This document shows, one piece after another, positions 44,618 through 55,809 of a stretch of DNA of 64,000 nt; the first letter of the stretch is position 1, and every line of letters begins with the position of its first letter. The DNA is from JANLYQ01 sp031365725. Lineage in GTDB: Bacteria; Actinomycetota; Actinomycetes; JACCUZ01. Location: the NCBI GenBank assembly GCA_031365725.1, contig JANLYQ010000093.1, positions 1 to 64,000 on the forward strand, read 5' to 3'. A program made the position numbers and the translations under genes. The notes below the pieces were generated by a model. It made no database searches. It worked only from the letters and a program-made list of their open reading frames with translations, and was not told the origin of the DNA.

Positions 44618-46006
44618 TCAGGGGCGGGAACGGATGCGGGCGCGCAAGGTGTCCCAGAGGTCGACGAGGCGCGCTTCGGCGCCGTACCGCGTGGGGCGGT
44701 AGTAGCCCCGGTCCGCCACGGCGTCCGGCGGGTACTGCTGCGCGGCCACCGCACCAGGAACGTCGTGCGGGTAGACGTAGCCGATGCCGGAGCCGATCTG
44801 ACTCGAGCCGGCGTAGTGGCCGTCGCGCAGCGCAGGGGGCACCGGACCGGCCAACCCAGCGCGTACGTCGGCAAGGGCGGCGTCGATCGCGATGACCACC
44901 GCGTTGGACTTCGGCGCCAACGCGAGGTGGATGACCGCCTGGGCCAGGGTGATGCGCCCCTCGGGCATGCCGATGAGGGCGACGGTCTCCGCCGCGGCCA
45001 CCGCGGCGAGCAGAGCGGTCGGGTCGGCGAGCCCGATGTCCTCGGAGGCGAGGATCACCAGCCGCCGGGCGATGAACCGCGGGTCCTCCCCCGCCTCGAT
45101 CATCCGGGCCAGGTAGTGCAGCGCTGCGTCAACGTCGGACCCGCGCACCGACTTGATGAACGCCGAGATCACGTCGTAGTGCTGGTCGCCGTCGCGGTCG
45201 TAGCGCAGCGCCGCCCGGTCGACTGCCGTCTCCAGGATGCCGACGTTGAGGACCGCGGGACCGTCGAGGGCAGCGACGTCAGCACCTGCGCCGCCGTGCT
45301 CTGCCTGCGGAGGTGCGACGGCGAGCGCGGCCCCGGCCCCCGCCTCCAGAGCAGTGAGGGCCCGGCGCGCGTCGCCCCCGGCGACCCGCAGCAGGTGCGC
45401 CATCGCGTCGTCGGTGAGCTCGATCGACCCCCGGAGCCCGCGCTCGTCGGCGACCGCGCGACGCACCACCTCGGCCACTCCGTCGTCGGTGAGCGGCGCC
45501 AACGTCAGGAGCAGCGACCGCGACAGCAGCGGCGAGATGATGGAGAAGAACGGGTTCTCCGTCGTGGCGGCCACCAGCGTCACCCAGCGGTTCTCGACCG
45601 CGGGCAGCAGGGCGTCCTGCTGGGTCTTGGAGAACCGGTGCACCTCGTCGATGAACAGCACCGTCTGCCGCCCGGACATGCAGCTCTGCCGCCGGGCCGC
45701 GTCGACGACAGCCCGTACGTCCTTTACACCGGCGTTGACTGCCGACAGCTCGGTGAAGGTGCGCCCGGTGGCCGAGGACACGAGCAGCGCCAAGGTGGTC
45801 TTGCCGGTGCCCGGTGGCCCCCAGAGGATCACCGACGCAGGTCCGGCCACGCCCCCGTCACCGGCCACCAGTCGGCGCAGCGGCGAGCCGGGCACGAGCA
45901 GGTGGTCCTGCCCGACCACGTCGTCCAGGGTGCGCGGACGCATCCGGACGGCCAGCGGCTTGTCGGCGTCACCCCGCGCGTCAGCGGCATCCTCGAACAG
46001 GTCCAC
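44618..46006 (-). CDS. rarA: Replication-associated recombination protein A (RarA/MgsA)
   Basis: A 462-residue AAA+ ATPase related to clamp loaders, acting at stalled forks. PLAVRMRPRTLDDVVGQDHLL is the N-terminal signature. Walker A WGPPGTGKTTLALL, Walker B TVLFIDEVHRF and sensor-1 VAATTENPFF follow. The C-terminal tetramerisation region has YDVISAFIKSVRGSDVDAAL. GTG at 46006 (VDLFEDAAD) was preferred; a GTG at 46027 is possible. Neither has a strong Shine-Dalgarno. Confidence 0.93.
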   Translation of the reverse strand: MDLFEDAADARGDADKPLAVRMRPRTLDDVVGQDHLLVPGSPLRRLVAGDGGVAGPASVILWGPPGTGKTTLALLVSSATGRTFTELSAVNAGVKDVRAVVDAARRQSCMSGRQTVLFIDEVHRFSKTQQDALLPAVENRWVTLVAATTENPFFSIISPLLSRSLLLTLAPLTDDGVAEVVRRAVADERGLRGSIELTDDAMAHLLRVAGGDARRALTALEAGAGAALAVAPPQAEHGGAGADVAALDGPAVLNVGILETAVDRAALRYDRDGDQHYDVISAFIKSVRGSDVDAALHYLARMIEAGEDPRFIARRLVILASEDIGLADPTALLAAVAAAETVALIGMPEGRITLAQAVIHLALAPKSNAVVIAIDAALADVRAGLAGPVPPALRDGHYAGSSQIGSGIGYVYPHDVPGAVAAQQYPPDAVADRGYYRPTRYGAEARLVDLWDTLRARIRSRP

Positions 46007-46046
46007 GGCGACGACCGTAACGGGCACGGGAGCAGGTGCCGAGCGC

Positions 46047-46214
46047 CTACTGCCCTGCCCTCATCCGAGGGGGCAGCGCAGTAGCAGGTGCCGCGGTGCC
46101 CGAACACTTACTGCCCTGCCCACTTCGGAGGAGGCAGCGCAGTAGGCGGTGCCGCGGTGCCGCGGTGCCGCGGTGCCTACTGCCCTGCCCACTTCAGAGG
46201 AGGCAGCGCAGTAG
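46047..46214. repeat. Three palindromic repeats with a GCGGTGCC tandem spacer
   Basis: Three about 38-bp near-copies at 46047-46084, 46108-46145 and 46177-46214 begin with TACTGCCCTGCC and end with GGCAGCGCAGTAG. Each folds into a hairpin whose two arms carry CTACTGC/GCAGTAG. The spacer before copy 3 is four tandem copies of GCGGTGCC (46146-46177). They lie between aspS and rarA, which read the same way. Confidence 0.85.
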
Positions 46215-46224
46215 GCGGCTCCCG

Positions 46225-48006
<1,782 letters not shown>

Positions 48007-48044
48007 AAGAGCTCCAAGGTATCGGCGTGCGCGGAGCACGCAGG

Positions 48045-49403
48045 TCAGCTGTCGGTGGCGACGGCGCCGGTCACGTGCGGGCGAAGGTCCTCCGTCGGTG
48101 GGACCCACGCCGCGAGATCAGCGTCCTGCTGCTCACCGGTGCGGATGTCACGCACCTGGTGGCCGCCGTCCTGGGAGAACCAGACGAACGGGATGCCGCG
48201 CCGTTCGGCATACCGGATCTGCTTGCCGTACTTCTGCGCCGAGGCGGACACCTCGGTGGCGATGCCGCGCAACCGCAAGGCGTCGGCGACGATGCCCATC
48301 GCGTTGCGGTCGTCCTCACCGGGCAGCGCGACCAGCACGCACGTCGGTGTGCTGCGCGACGCCGTCAGCAGCTCGCGGGACAGCAGCGGCCCGAGGGCGC
48401 GCGACACCCCGAAGGAGATGCCGACGCCGGGGTAGGTCGTGCGACCGTCGCTCGCCAACGCGTCGTAGCGGCCGCCGGAGCAGATCGACCCGAGGTGCTC
48501 GAAGCCCTGCATGCGCGTCTCGAACACGGTCCCCGTGTAGTAGTCGAGCCCGCGCGCGATCGCCAGGTCCGCGACGACCCGCACCCGGTCCGACGTGGCA
48601 GCCGCGGTGCCCGCAAGCACCCGACCCAGCTCGTCGACACCCTCGTCCAGCAACGGGTGCGACACCCCGAGTGCGTCGACCCGCGCAGCCAGGGTCTCGG
48701 CGTCAGCCTGTACGCCGGCCAGCGCGACGCACGCCTCGGCCTGCGCGGCGGAGAGACCGACCTCGTCCTGCAACATGCCCACAACCTTGGGGCGCTCGAG
48801 CTTGTCCAGCTTGTCGACAACCCGCATCACCCCGGCCACCGGCTCACCCGGAGCGACACCGACACCGAGGTAGTAGCCCTCGATCAGCTTGCGGCTGTTG
48901 ACCTGCATCGTCAGCGGCGGCAACGGCAGCGCGGACAACGCCTCGGCCATCACCCGCGCGACCTCGACCTCGTGGTGGAAGGGCAGCTCGTCGCGGCCGA
49001 TCACATCGATGTCGGCCTGGCAGAACTCGCGATAGCGACCTTCCTGCGGCCGCTCACCGCGCCACGCCCGCTGGATCTGGTAGCGACGAAACGGAAAGTC
49101 CAGCTTGCCGGCGTTCTCCAGCACGTAGCGCGCAAAGGGCACGGTGAGGTCGAAGTGAAGTCCGAGGGTCTTGCTCGGGTCGATCTCGTCCTCGCCTCCG
49201 TGCAGGCGACGCAGGACATAGACCTCCTTGTCGATCTCGCCCTTGCGCAACATCTGTTCGAGCGGCTCCACCGACCTGGTCTCGATCGACGCAAAGCCGT
49301 GCAGCTCGAAGACCCGACGCAAGGTGTCGAGCACGTGCTGCTCGACGATGCGCTCGCCGGGCAGCCACTCGGGGAACCCCGACAGGGGAGCGATGCGGGC
49401 CAC
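48045..49403 (-). CDS. hisS: Histidyl-tRNA synthetase
   Basis: The 452-residue class II enzyme charges tRNA-His. It opens ARIAPLSGFPEWLP. Motif 2 is RRYQIQRAWRGERPQEGRYREF with CQADID after it. The His-specific motifs are GLDYYTG and the SGGRYD block. The C-terminal domain TCVLVALPGEDDRN binds the anticodon. GTG start at 49403 is next to the stop of the upstream hydrolase. Confidence 0.95.
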   Translation of the reverse strand: MARIAPLSGFPEWLPGERIVEQHVLDTLRRVFELHGFASIETRSVEPLEQMLRKGEIDKEVYVLRRLHGGEDEIDPSKTLGLHFDLTVPFARYVLENAGKLDFPFRRYQIQRAWRGERPQEGRYREFCQADIDVIGRDELPFHHEVEVARVMAEALSALPLPPLTMQVNSRKLIEGYYLGVGVAPGEPVAGVMRVVDKLDKLERPKVVGMLQDEVGLSAAQAEACVALAGVQADAETLAARVDALGVSHPLLDEGVDELGRVLAGTAAATSDRVRVVADLAIARGLDYYTGTVFETRMQGFEHLGSICSGGRYDALASDGRTTYPGVGISFGVSRALGPLLSRELLTASRSTPTCVLVALPGEDDRNAMGIVADALRLRGIATEVSASAQKYGKQIRYAERRGIPFVWFSQDGGHQVRDIRTGEQQDADLAAWVPPTEDLRPHVTGAVATDS

Positions 49404-50123
49404 TCACATGCCTCGGGTCGGGGCAGCGGGTGCACCCGCGGCAGGCAGGTCGACCATCGCGAGTCGTCGGAGGTAAGGGTTGGTGCTGCGCTCCCGGCCG
49501 ATGGTGGTCTGCGGCCCGTGGCCCGGCAGGACGACCAGCTCGTCGGGCAGCGTCAGCACCTTGGTCGCAAGGCTGACCTGCATCACGGCGTCGTCGCCAC
49601 CGGGCAGGTCGGTCCGCCCGATGCTGCCGGCGAAGAGCAGGTCGCCCGACAGCAGCACGCCGGGCGCTTCGTCGTCCTCGGGCAGCCGGAACGTCACGGA
49701 CCCAGCGGTGTGCCCGGGCGCGTGGTCGACGGTGATCTCCAGCCCGGCGAGCCGGAGGACGTCACCGTCACCCATCGGTCGTATGTCGTCAGGCTCGGTC
49801 CAGGACAGTCGTCCCTGGAACATTGCCTTGGTCTCCGGCGAGAGCCAGCCCAACGGGTCGCGGAGCATGTCGGCGTCACCAGGGTGCAGGTAGGCCGGCA
49901 CGTCGCGAGCGCCGCAGACGGGTGTCACCGAGTAGGTGTGGTCGAGGTGGCCGTGAGTAAGCAGGACGGCCACCGGACGCACCCGGTGCTCGTCCAGCAC
50001 CGAGTCGAGCTGGTCGAGGACCTCGATGCCGGGGTCGACCACGACACACTCCTGGCCCGGGCCGGCGGCGACGACGTAGCAGTTGGTGCCGAATGCGGCG
50101 GCAGGGAAGCCGGTGATCAGCAC
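49404..50123 (-). CDS. Metallo-beta-lactamase fold hydrolase (glyoxalase II-like)
   Basis: A 239-residue hydrolase with THGHLDH (H57, H59, D61, H62), APGHTAGSV and SGDLLFAGSIGR motifs of the two-metal active site. It resembles hydroxyacylglutathione hydrolase-like proteins that lie before hisS in many actinobacteria. Actinobacteria mostly use mycothiol, so the natural substrate is unknown. Start ATG at 50123 faces the plus-strand cyclophilin, and the 63-nt gap must serve both promoters. Confidence 0.88.
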   Translation of the reverse strand: MLITGFPAAAFGTNCYVVAAGPGQECVVVDPGIEVLDQLDSVLDEHRVRPVAVLLTHGHLDHTYSVTPVCGARDVPAYLHPGDADMLRDPLGWLSPETKAMFQGRLSWTEPDDIRPMGDGDVLRLAGLEITVDHAPGHTAGSVTFRLPEDDEAPGVLLSGDLLFAGSIGRTDLPGGDDAVMQVSLATKVLTLPDELVVLPGHGPQTTIGRERSTNPYLRRLAMVDLPAAGAPAAPTRGM

Positions 50124-50204
50124 AGGCGGCCTCTCGCATCTGGTCTGATGGACTGCGGACGGCTAAACCCTAGACTGGCCGACCGTATGCCTGGCCGGAC
50201 GGCC

Positions 50205-51116
<912 letters not shown>

Positions 51117-51117
51117 G

Positions 51118-52551
51118 ATGACCGAGACGCCGGAGCCCCCTGCGACCCCCGAGCCCGTCCCCACTCCGAGGCCGGTTCCTACTCCCCCACGCCCGGTGCC
51201 GACACCGGCCCAGATCGCCCGGCCGTCACCACGGCCACCAGCACCAGCACCAGGACGGACCACCGAGGCCCCCGCAGAAGCAGCCCCCGCACCAGCTGCT
51301 CCGGCGCCGGACGTCCCGGCAGACAGCGACCCCACCACCTGGGGTCGCGTCGCCGAGGACGGCACCGTGCTCGTCCGCGAGGCCGAGGGCGAGCGAGCAG
51401 TCGGGTCCTACCCAGACGCGACACCGGCCGAGGCGCTGGCGTACTTCGGCCGCAAGTTCGACGAGCTGGCCGGGCAGGTGTCGCTGCTCGAGCAACGGGT
51501 CCGTGCCGGTGGTGTGTCGGCCAAGGACAGCCAGGCCACGGCGGCCGCGCTGCGCGAAACCGTCACCGGGGCCAACGCGGTCGGTGACCTCGGCGGCCTG
51601 CTCACCCGGCTCGACGGGGTCGAGACCGTCATCGACGAGCGCCGCAAGAAGTCCGAGGCGGCGCGGGCCAAGGCCCGAGCAGCAGCCCAGGCGGCGAAGG
51701 AGAAGCTGGTCGAGGAGGCCGAGTCGCTGACCGACTCGACCGACTGGAAGCGCACCGGCGACCGGCTGCGCGAGCTTCTCGACACCTGGAAGGCCGCACC
51801 TCGGCTCGAGCGCAAGGTCGACGACGCACTGTGGAAGCGGTTCAGCACGGCGCGCACCGGGTTCGAGAAGCGTCGTCGGGTGCACTTCGCCGAGCTCGAC
51901 GAGCAGCGCGACGAGGCGGTCTCGCGCAAGGAAAAGCTCATCAACAAGGCCGAGGAGCTGGCCAAGTCCACCGAGTGGGGCGACACCGCCAAGGCCTACC
52001 GCGACCTCATGACCCAGTGGAAGGACGTCGGTCGCGCCCGGCGCGATGTGGAGGACGCCCTGTGGGCCCGCTTCCGGGCCGCACAGGACGTCTTCTTCAC
52101 CGCCCGGAGTGCGGTCTTCTCCGAGCGTGACGCCGGCCAGGCCGAGAACCTCGAGGCCAAGAAGGTTCTTGCCGCCGAGGCCGAGAAGCTGCTGCCGATC
52201 ACCGACCACAAGGCGGCGCGTGCGACGTTGCGTGCACTGCACGAGCGGTGGGAGGACATCGGTCACGTGCCGCGTGGCGACCGGGACGCCGTCGAGGGCC
52301 GGCTGAAGAAGGTCGACGACGCTGTCCGCGCAGCCGAGGAAGCCCAGTGGGCTCGTTCCAACCCGGAGGCCCGCGCCCGCGCGGACGCCACGGTCAGCCA
52401 GCTACGCGTCAGCATCGACAAGCTGGAGCGCGAAGCCGCCGCCGCTCGTGCAGCGGGCCAGGACAAGAAGGTCGCCGACGCCGAGGCTGCCATCGAGGCG
52501 CGTCGCAGCTGGCTGGTCGAGGCCGAGAAGACCCTCACCGAGTTCAGCTGA
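51118..52551 (+). CDS. DUF349-domain protein
   Basis: A 477-residue protein with a proline-rich disordered N-terminus (about residues 1-70), then repeated DUF349 helical modules. Each starts near a WKxxGDRLRELLDTWKAA-like or WGDTAKAYRDLMTQWKDV-like segment. A coiled-coil stretch (SIDKLEREAAAARAAGQ) forms the C-terminus. The family's function is not settled. Its ATG comes one base after the cyclophilin stop, so the two form a transcript. Confidence 0.85.
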   Translation: MTETPEPPATPEPVPTPRPVPTPPRPVPTPAQIARPSPRPPAPAPGRTTEAPAEAAPAPAAPAPDVPADSDPTTWGRVAEDGTVLVREAEGERAVGSYPDATPAEALAYFGRKFDELAGQVSLLEQRVRAGGVSAKDSQATAAALRETVTGANAVGDLGGLLTRLDGVETVIDERRKKSEAARAKARAAAQAAKEKLVEEAESLTDSTDWKRTGDRLRELLDTWKAAPRLERKVDDALWKRFSTARTGFEKRRRVHFAELDEQRDEAVSRKEKLINKAEELAKSTEWGDTAKAYRDLMTQWKDVGRARRDVEDALWARFRAAQDVFFTARSAVFSERDAGQAENLEAKKVLAAEAEKLLPITDHKAARATLRALHERWEDIGHVPRGDRDAVEGRLKKVDDAVRAAEEAQWARSNPEARARADATVSQLRVSIDKLEREAAAARAAGQDKKVADAEAAIEARRSWLVEAEKTLTEFS

Positions 52552-52597
52552 GGGTGCGACGTCGACGCGCCCTGGCGGGCCGCGACGTATCCCTCAG
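52548..52597. terminator. Long imperfect hairpin between convergent genes, overlapping both stop codons
   Basis: CTGAGGG (52548-52554) pairs with CCCTCAG (52591-52597). Inside it ACGTCG (52559-52564) pairs with CGACGT (52583-52588), and GCCC pairs with GGGC around TGGC. It overlaps the DUF349 stop and the iolD stop, so it can serve as a bidirectional terminator. Confidence 0.7.
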
Positions 52598-54504
52598 CCG
52601 CTGACCCAGCGGACCTGACGTCCCTTGTTCTCGTCGTACGACGATCTCCCCGGCAGCGACGTGGGCACGCCGACCTCCCACCACGAGCCCGCCTCTGTCC
52701 AGGTGGACGGGTGGGTACGGCAGACCACGATGGCGGGGAGACCGGCGGCAACAGCAGCGGCACGAGCACGGACATAGGCGGCGGCCAGGTCCGGCACCGA
52801 CGCACCAGCGGGCACGTCCTCGACGACAGCACCGAGCGCGGCAGCGTGCGCCGCAAAGTCGACCCGCAGGCCCGCGGCAGCACCTGGCCCTGCGCAGTCG
52901 TCGAGCAGGTTGTTGAAGCCTTCAGCGCCCTGCCCGGTCTGCAACCGATGGATCACCGCATAGCCGCCGTTGTCGCACACGACCGCCACGAACGGGTGGC
53001 CGGACAACGCCGCCGAGTAGATCTCGGAGTTGAGCATGAGGTAGGACCCGTCGCCCAGCAACGCCGTCACCACTCCCCCGGGGTGTGTCATAGCCCGAGC
53101 CATCGCTGCACCCCACGGCCCGGCGACCTCATAGCCCATGCAGGAGAAGCCGTACTCGAGGTCCATCGTGACCCCGGACGTCGCCCCGGCCGTGGGCGTC
53201 GACACCGTGCGCCAGCCGCCGTGCATCTCGCCGGGGAACCCGCCCGAGGACCCGAGAACGTAGTCGTCGGGACCACTCACGTCGTTGACCACACCCACGA
53301 CCTGCGCGTAGGTCAGCGACCCGTCCGGCGCGGCCCCGGCGCGCAGCCGGTCGATCTCGGTGTCCCAGCTCGCTCGCTCGCGGGTCGCCCGGGCTGTCCA
53401 GCCCGGGTCGGCTGTCCAGCCATCGACGGCGCCGGTGAGCTCCTCGAGCACCGCGCGCGCGTCGCCCACGACAGCGTGCGCCCCGTGCTTGACGGCATCG
53501 AAGCGCGCGGCGTTGACCATCACGAGCCGAACATCAGGCGCGAAGACCGTCCACGACGCCGTGCTGAAGTCCTGCAGCCGCGTGCCGACCGCGACCACGA
53601 CGTCGGCGGCAGAGGCGAGGACGTTGGCCGAGGTCGAGCCGATGATGCCCAGCGCACCGCCGTACAGCGGATGGTCGTGACCGACCAGCGTGCGTCCCGC
53701 CGGAGTCTCTACGACGGGTACGCCGTGCGCCTCGGCCAGCGCGAGCAGCGCAGCGCCCGCTCCGGAGTAGCGCACCCCGCCGCCGGCGATCAGCAGTGGG
53801 CGCTCCGCCGAGCGCAGCACGGCCGCTGCAGCGGCCAGCGCGTGGACGTCCGGTCGCGGCCGCGGCACCTGGTGCAGCCGCGGGGCGAACAGTGCCTCGG
53901 GGAAGTCCCATTCCTCGACCTGCACGTCCTGCGGCAGCGCCAGCACCACTGGTCCGGCGTCAGCGGGGTCGGTGAGCACCCGCGCCACCTGCGGCAGGGT
54001 CGCCAGCAGCTGCTCGGGCCGGGTGACGCGGTCGACGTACCGCGAGACGGCGCGGAAGCTGTCGTTGGCGGTTAGCCCGGGGTCGCTGAAGTGCTCGACC
54101 TGCTGCAGCACCGGATCAGGTGCGCGACCGACGAACGTGTCGCCCGGCAGCAGCAGGACCGGCAGTCGGTTGGCGTGCGCGAGGCCCGCCGCGGTCACCA
54201 TGTTGAGCGCACCAGGACCGACCGACGACGTCGCGGCCATCACCTGACGGCGGTCGGTGGCACGCGCATAGGCGACGGCTGCCAACGCCATGCCCTGCTC
54301 GGTCTGCCCTCGCCAGGTCGGCAGCTCGTCCCGCGCCGCGTGGAGAGCGGTGCCCAGACCGAGCACGTTGCCGTGCCCGAAGATGCCGAAAACCCCGGCG
54401 AACAGCGGAACCTGCGTGCCGTCGAGCAGCTCGCTGCGTTGGGCGATCATCCAGCGCACCAACGCCTGCGCGGTGCTCAACCGGACTGTGCCGATGCTCG
54501 TCAT
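52594..54504 (-). CDS. iolD: 3D-(3,5/4)-trihydroxycyclohexane-1,2-dione hydrolase
   Basis: The 636-residue thiamine-diphosphate enzyme hydrolyses the ring of the inositol-derived diketone to 5-deoxyglucuronate. The early block TVRLSTAQALVRWMIAQR and FGHGNVLGLGTAL resemble other IolD. The ThDP motif GDGSYLMLNSEIYSA and the SCMGYEVAGPWG block follow. It normally feeds IolB, which here is broken. Start ATG at 54504 overlaps the iolB remnant stop. Confidence 0.93.
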   Translation of the reverse strand: MTSIGTVRLSTAQALVRWMIAQRSELLDGTQVPLFAGVFGIFGHGNVLGLGTALHAARDELPTWRGQTEQGMALAAVAYARATDRRQVMAATSSVGPGALNMVTAAGLAHANRLPVLLLPGDTFVGRAPDPVLQQVEHFSDPGLTANDSFRAVSRYVDRVTRPEQLLATLPQVARVLTDPADAGPVVLALPQDVQVEEWDFPEALFAPRLHQVPRPRPDVHALAAAAAVLRSAERPLLIAGGGVRYSGAGAALLALAEAHGVPVVETPAGRTLVGHDHPLYGGALGIIGSTSANVLASAADVVVAVGTRLQDFSTASWTVFAPDVRLVMVNAARFDAVKHGAHAVVGDARAVLEELTGAVDGWTADPGWTARATRERASWDTEIDRLRAGAAPDGSLTYAQVVGVVNDVSGPDDYVLGSSGGFPGEMHGGWRTVSTPTAGATSGVTMDLEYGFSCMGYEVAGPWGAAMARAMTHPGGVVTALLGDGSYLMLNSEIYSAALSGHPFVAVVCDNGGYAVIHRLQTGQGAEGFNNLLDDCAGPGAAAGLRVDFAAHAAALGAVVEDVPAGASVPDLAAAYVRARAAAVAAGLPAIVVCRTHPSTWTEAGSWWEVGVPTSLPGRSSYDENKGRQVRWVSG

Positions 54505-54874
54505 GAGGTGCTCCCCGCCTGCTGTCCGGTCTCGAAGCCCAGCTCGGTCGTCAAGGTCACCGGCACTCGCGGGTCGGTCGCGGCGCCGTCCCACGACGCG
54601 CGCAGCCACGCGTGCGCGCGGTCGTCGCAGAACGCCATGGACCGCTCGACACCCGGGCCGGCCAGGACGTTGAGGTAGTACATCGGGTAGCCAGCCGCCG
54701 CCGCGCACGGCCCGTGATATGGGCGAAGTCGGTGACCCGGGTGAAGACCGACCGACGGCCGACGAGGTCGAACGGCGCCTCCACCGTGTCGGGTGCAGCC
54801 TCCTCCGGTGTCAGCGCCACCACGTCGCCGGGCTCGGGCCCGATGAGGCTGCCGGTGGGGTGCAGCAACCTCAC
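54501..54874 (-). pseudogene. iolB: Truncated 5-deoxyglucuronate isomerase with internal deletions
   Basis: The frame opens with GTG at 54874 (GTGA overlap with the aldolase-like gene) and reads RLLHPTGSLIGPEPGDVVALTPEEA, then FDLVGRRSVFTRVTDFAHI. It shifts frame and resumes in a second frame with HGPCAAAAGYPMYYLNVLAGP and SMAFCDDRAHAWLRASW to a stop at 54501. IolB is normally about 270-300 residues. Here a piece is missing after LTPEEA, and about 150 residues are missing between VTDFA and HGPC. The second deletion breaks the frame. The metal-binding histidines of the cupin (the PPHKHD region) are gone. It cannot be functional. Confidence 0.85.
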
Positions 54875-55809
54875 GCGCGCTCCTGCGGTTCGTGCGCAGC
54901 CTTCAGCACCCGACCGGCAGCCGCGACAGCGCCGGCAACATCGCCGTCGGGGGGATAGAGCAGCGCACGACCGACGACCAGGCCACGCACCGACGGCACC
55001 CGCAGCGCGTGCGACCACGACACGAGGTCGGCTGCCGGGTCGGGGCCAGGCACCCCACCGAGGACCACGCACGGCAACGTCGTGGCTCCGAACACCGCCT
55101 GCGGGTCGTCGCAGGACGGCAGCTTGAGCCAGGTGTAGGCGCTCGTGGTGCCCAGACCCGACGCAATTGTCACGGCTCGGGCGAGTGCTGGTGCATCGCG
55201 ACGCAGCCGCAGCGAGCCGACCCCGTCGCGTTCGTAGGGCAGCGGCTCGACCATCGCCATCAGGCCCAGAGCAGCGAGCTCGCTGACCGCCTGCGCGCAG
55301 GCCTCGATGGTGGGCGCTGTGCCGGGGTCGTCGTCATCGATGCGGAGCAGCATCTTGCCGCCCTCGAGCCGGTTGGCTGCGACTGCCGCCGCGTCGTAGC
55401 CGGTGAACCGATCGTCCATGGTCCAGCTGGCGCCGTCGAGCCCGCCGCGGTTCATCGAGCCGATGACGACCTTGTCGTCCAGCGCGTCGAGCAGCAACAG
55501 CTCCTCGACCACATCGGGCGTGCCGAGCACCCCGTCGACGCTCGGGTCGGCCAACGCCGTCACGAGCCGACTGAGCAGCGACCGCCGATCGGCCATCGCC
55601 ATCGGGTCACCACCGGTGCCCAGTGCTCCGCGTGCGGTGTGGTCGGCGGCGACGAGGAACAGCGTGCCTTGGTCGGACAGCAGCGATGCCGGCCGTTGAC
55701 GAGCGGCGTAGGCCTCAGCCACCGACTTCGGGCGTCTGACCCGGGTCTCCATCAGCTCGGCCCATGCCACGTCCGAGATGCTGTCCGCTCCGACTGCGTC
55801 GATGCTCAT
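54871..55809 (-). CDS. Cgl0158-family TIM-barrel aldolase-like protein
   Basis: A 312-residue protein of the (beta/alpha)8 family found in actinobacterial inositol clusters and often labelled deoxyribose-phosphate aldolase. Motifs include LFLVAADHTARGALG, LLIDDDDPGT-like KMLLRIDDDDPGTAPTIEA and YTWLKLPSCDD. By position it may perform the last aldolase step on 2-deoxy-5-keto-gluconate 6-phosphate, like IolJ, but the substrate is inferred. ATG at 55809 overlaps the iolC stop. Confidence 0.8.
   Translation of the reverse strand: MSIDAVGADSISDVAWAELMETRVRRPKSVAEAYAARQRPASLLSDQGTLFLVAADHTARGALGTGGDPMAMADRRSLLSRLVTALADPSVDGVLGTPDVVEELLLLDALDDKVVIGSMNRGGLDGASWTMDDRFTGYDAAAVAANRLEGGKMLLRIDDDDPGTAPTIEACAQAVSELAALGLMAMVEPLPYERDGVGSLRLRRDAPALARAVTIASGLGTTSAYTWLKLPSCDDPQAVFGATTLPCVVLGGVPGPDPAADLVSWSHALRVPSVRGLVVGRALLYPPDGDVAGAVAAAGRVLKAAHEPQERA

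Noticed and set aside
46047..46214. CRISPR array
   Set aside because: Only three repeats, each internally palindromic over its full length, with unequal spacers made of tandem octamers and no cas genes nearby.
48027..50186. A plus-strand extension of the cyclophilin gene over hisS and the hydrolase
   Set aside because: The extension is antisense to two well-supported genes. The cyclophilin's own start and membrane anchor lie near 50205.
54557..55072. A 171-codon protein covering the iolB region
   Set aside because: Its first 60 residues come from antisense-like reading inside the aldolase gene and its end from the wrong frame past the deletion. Only the middle is true iolB sequence.
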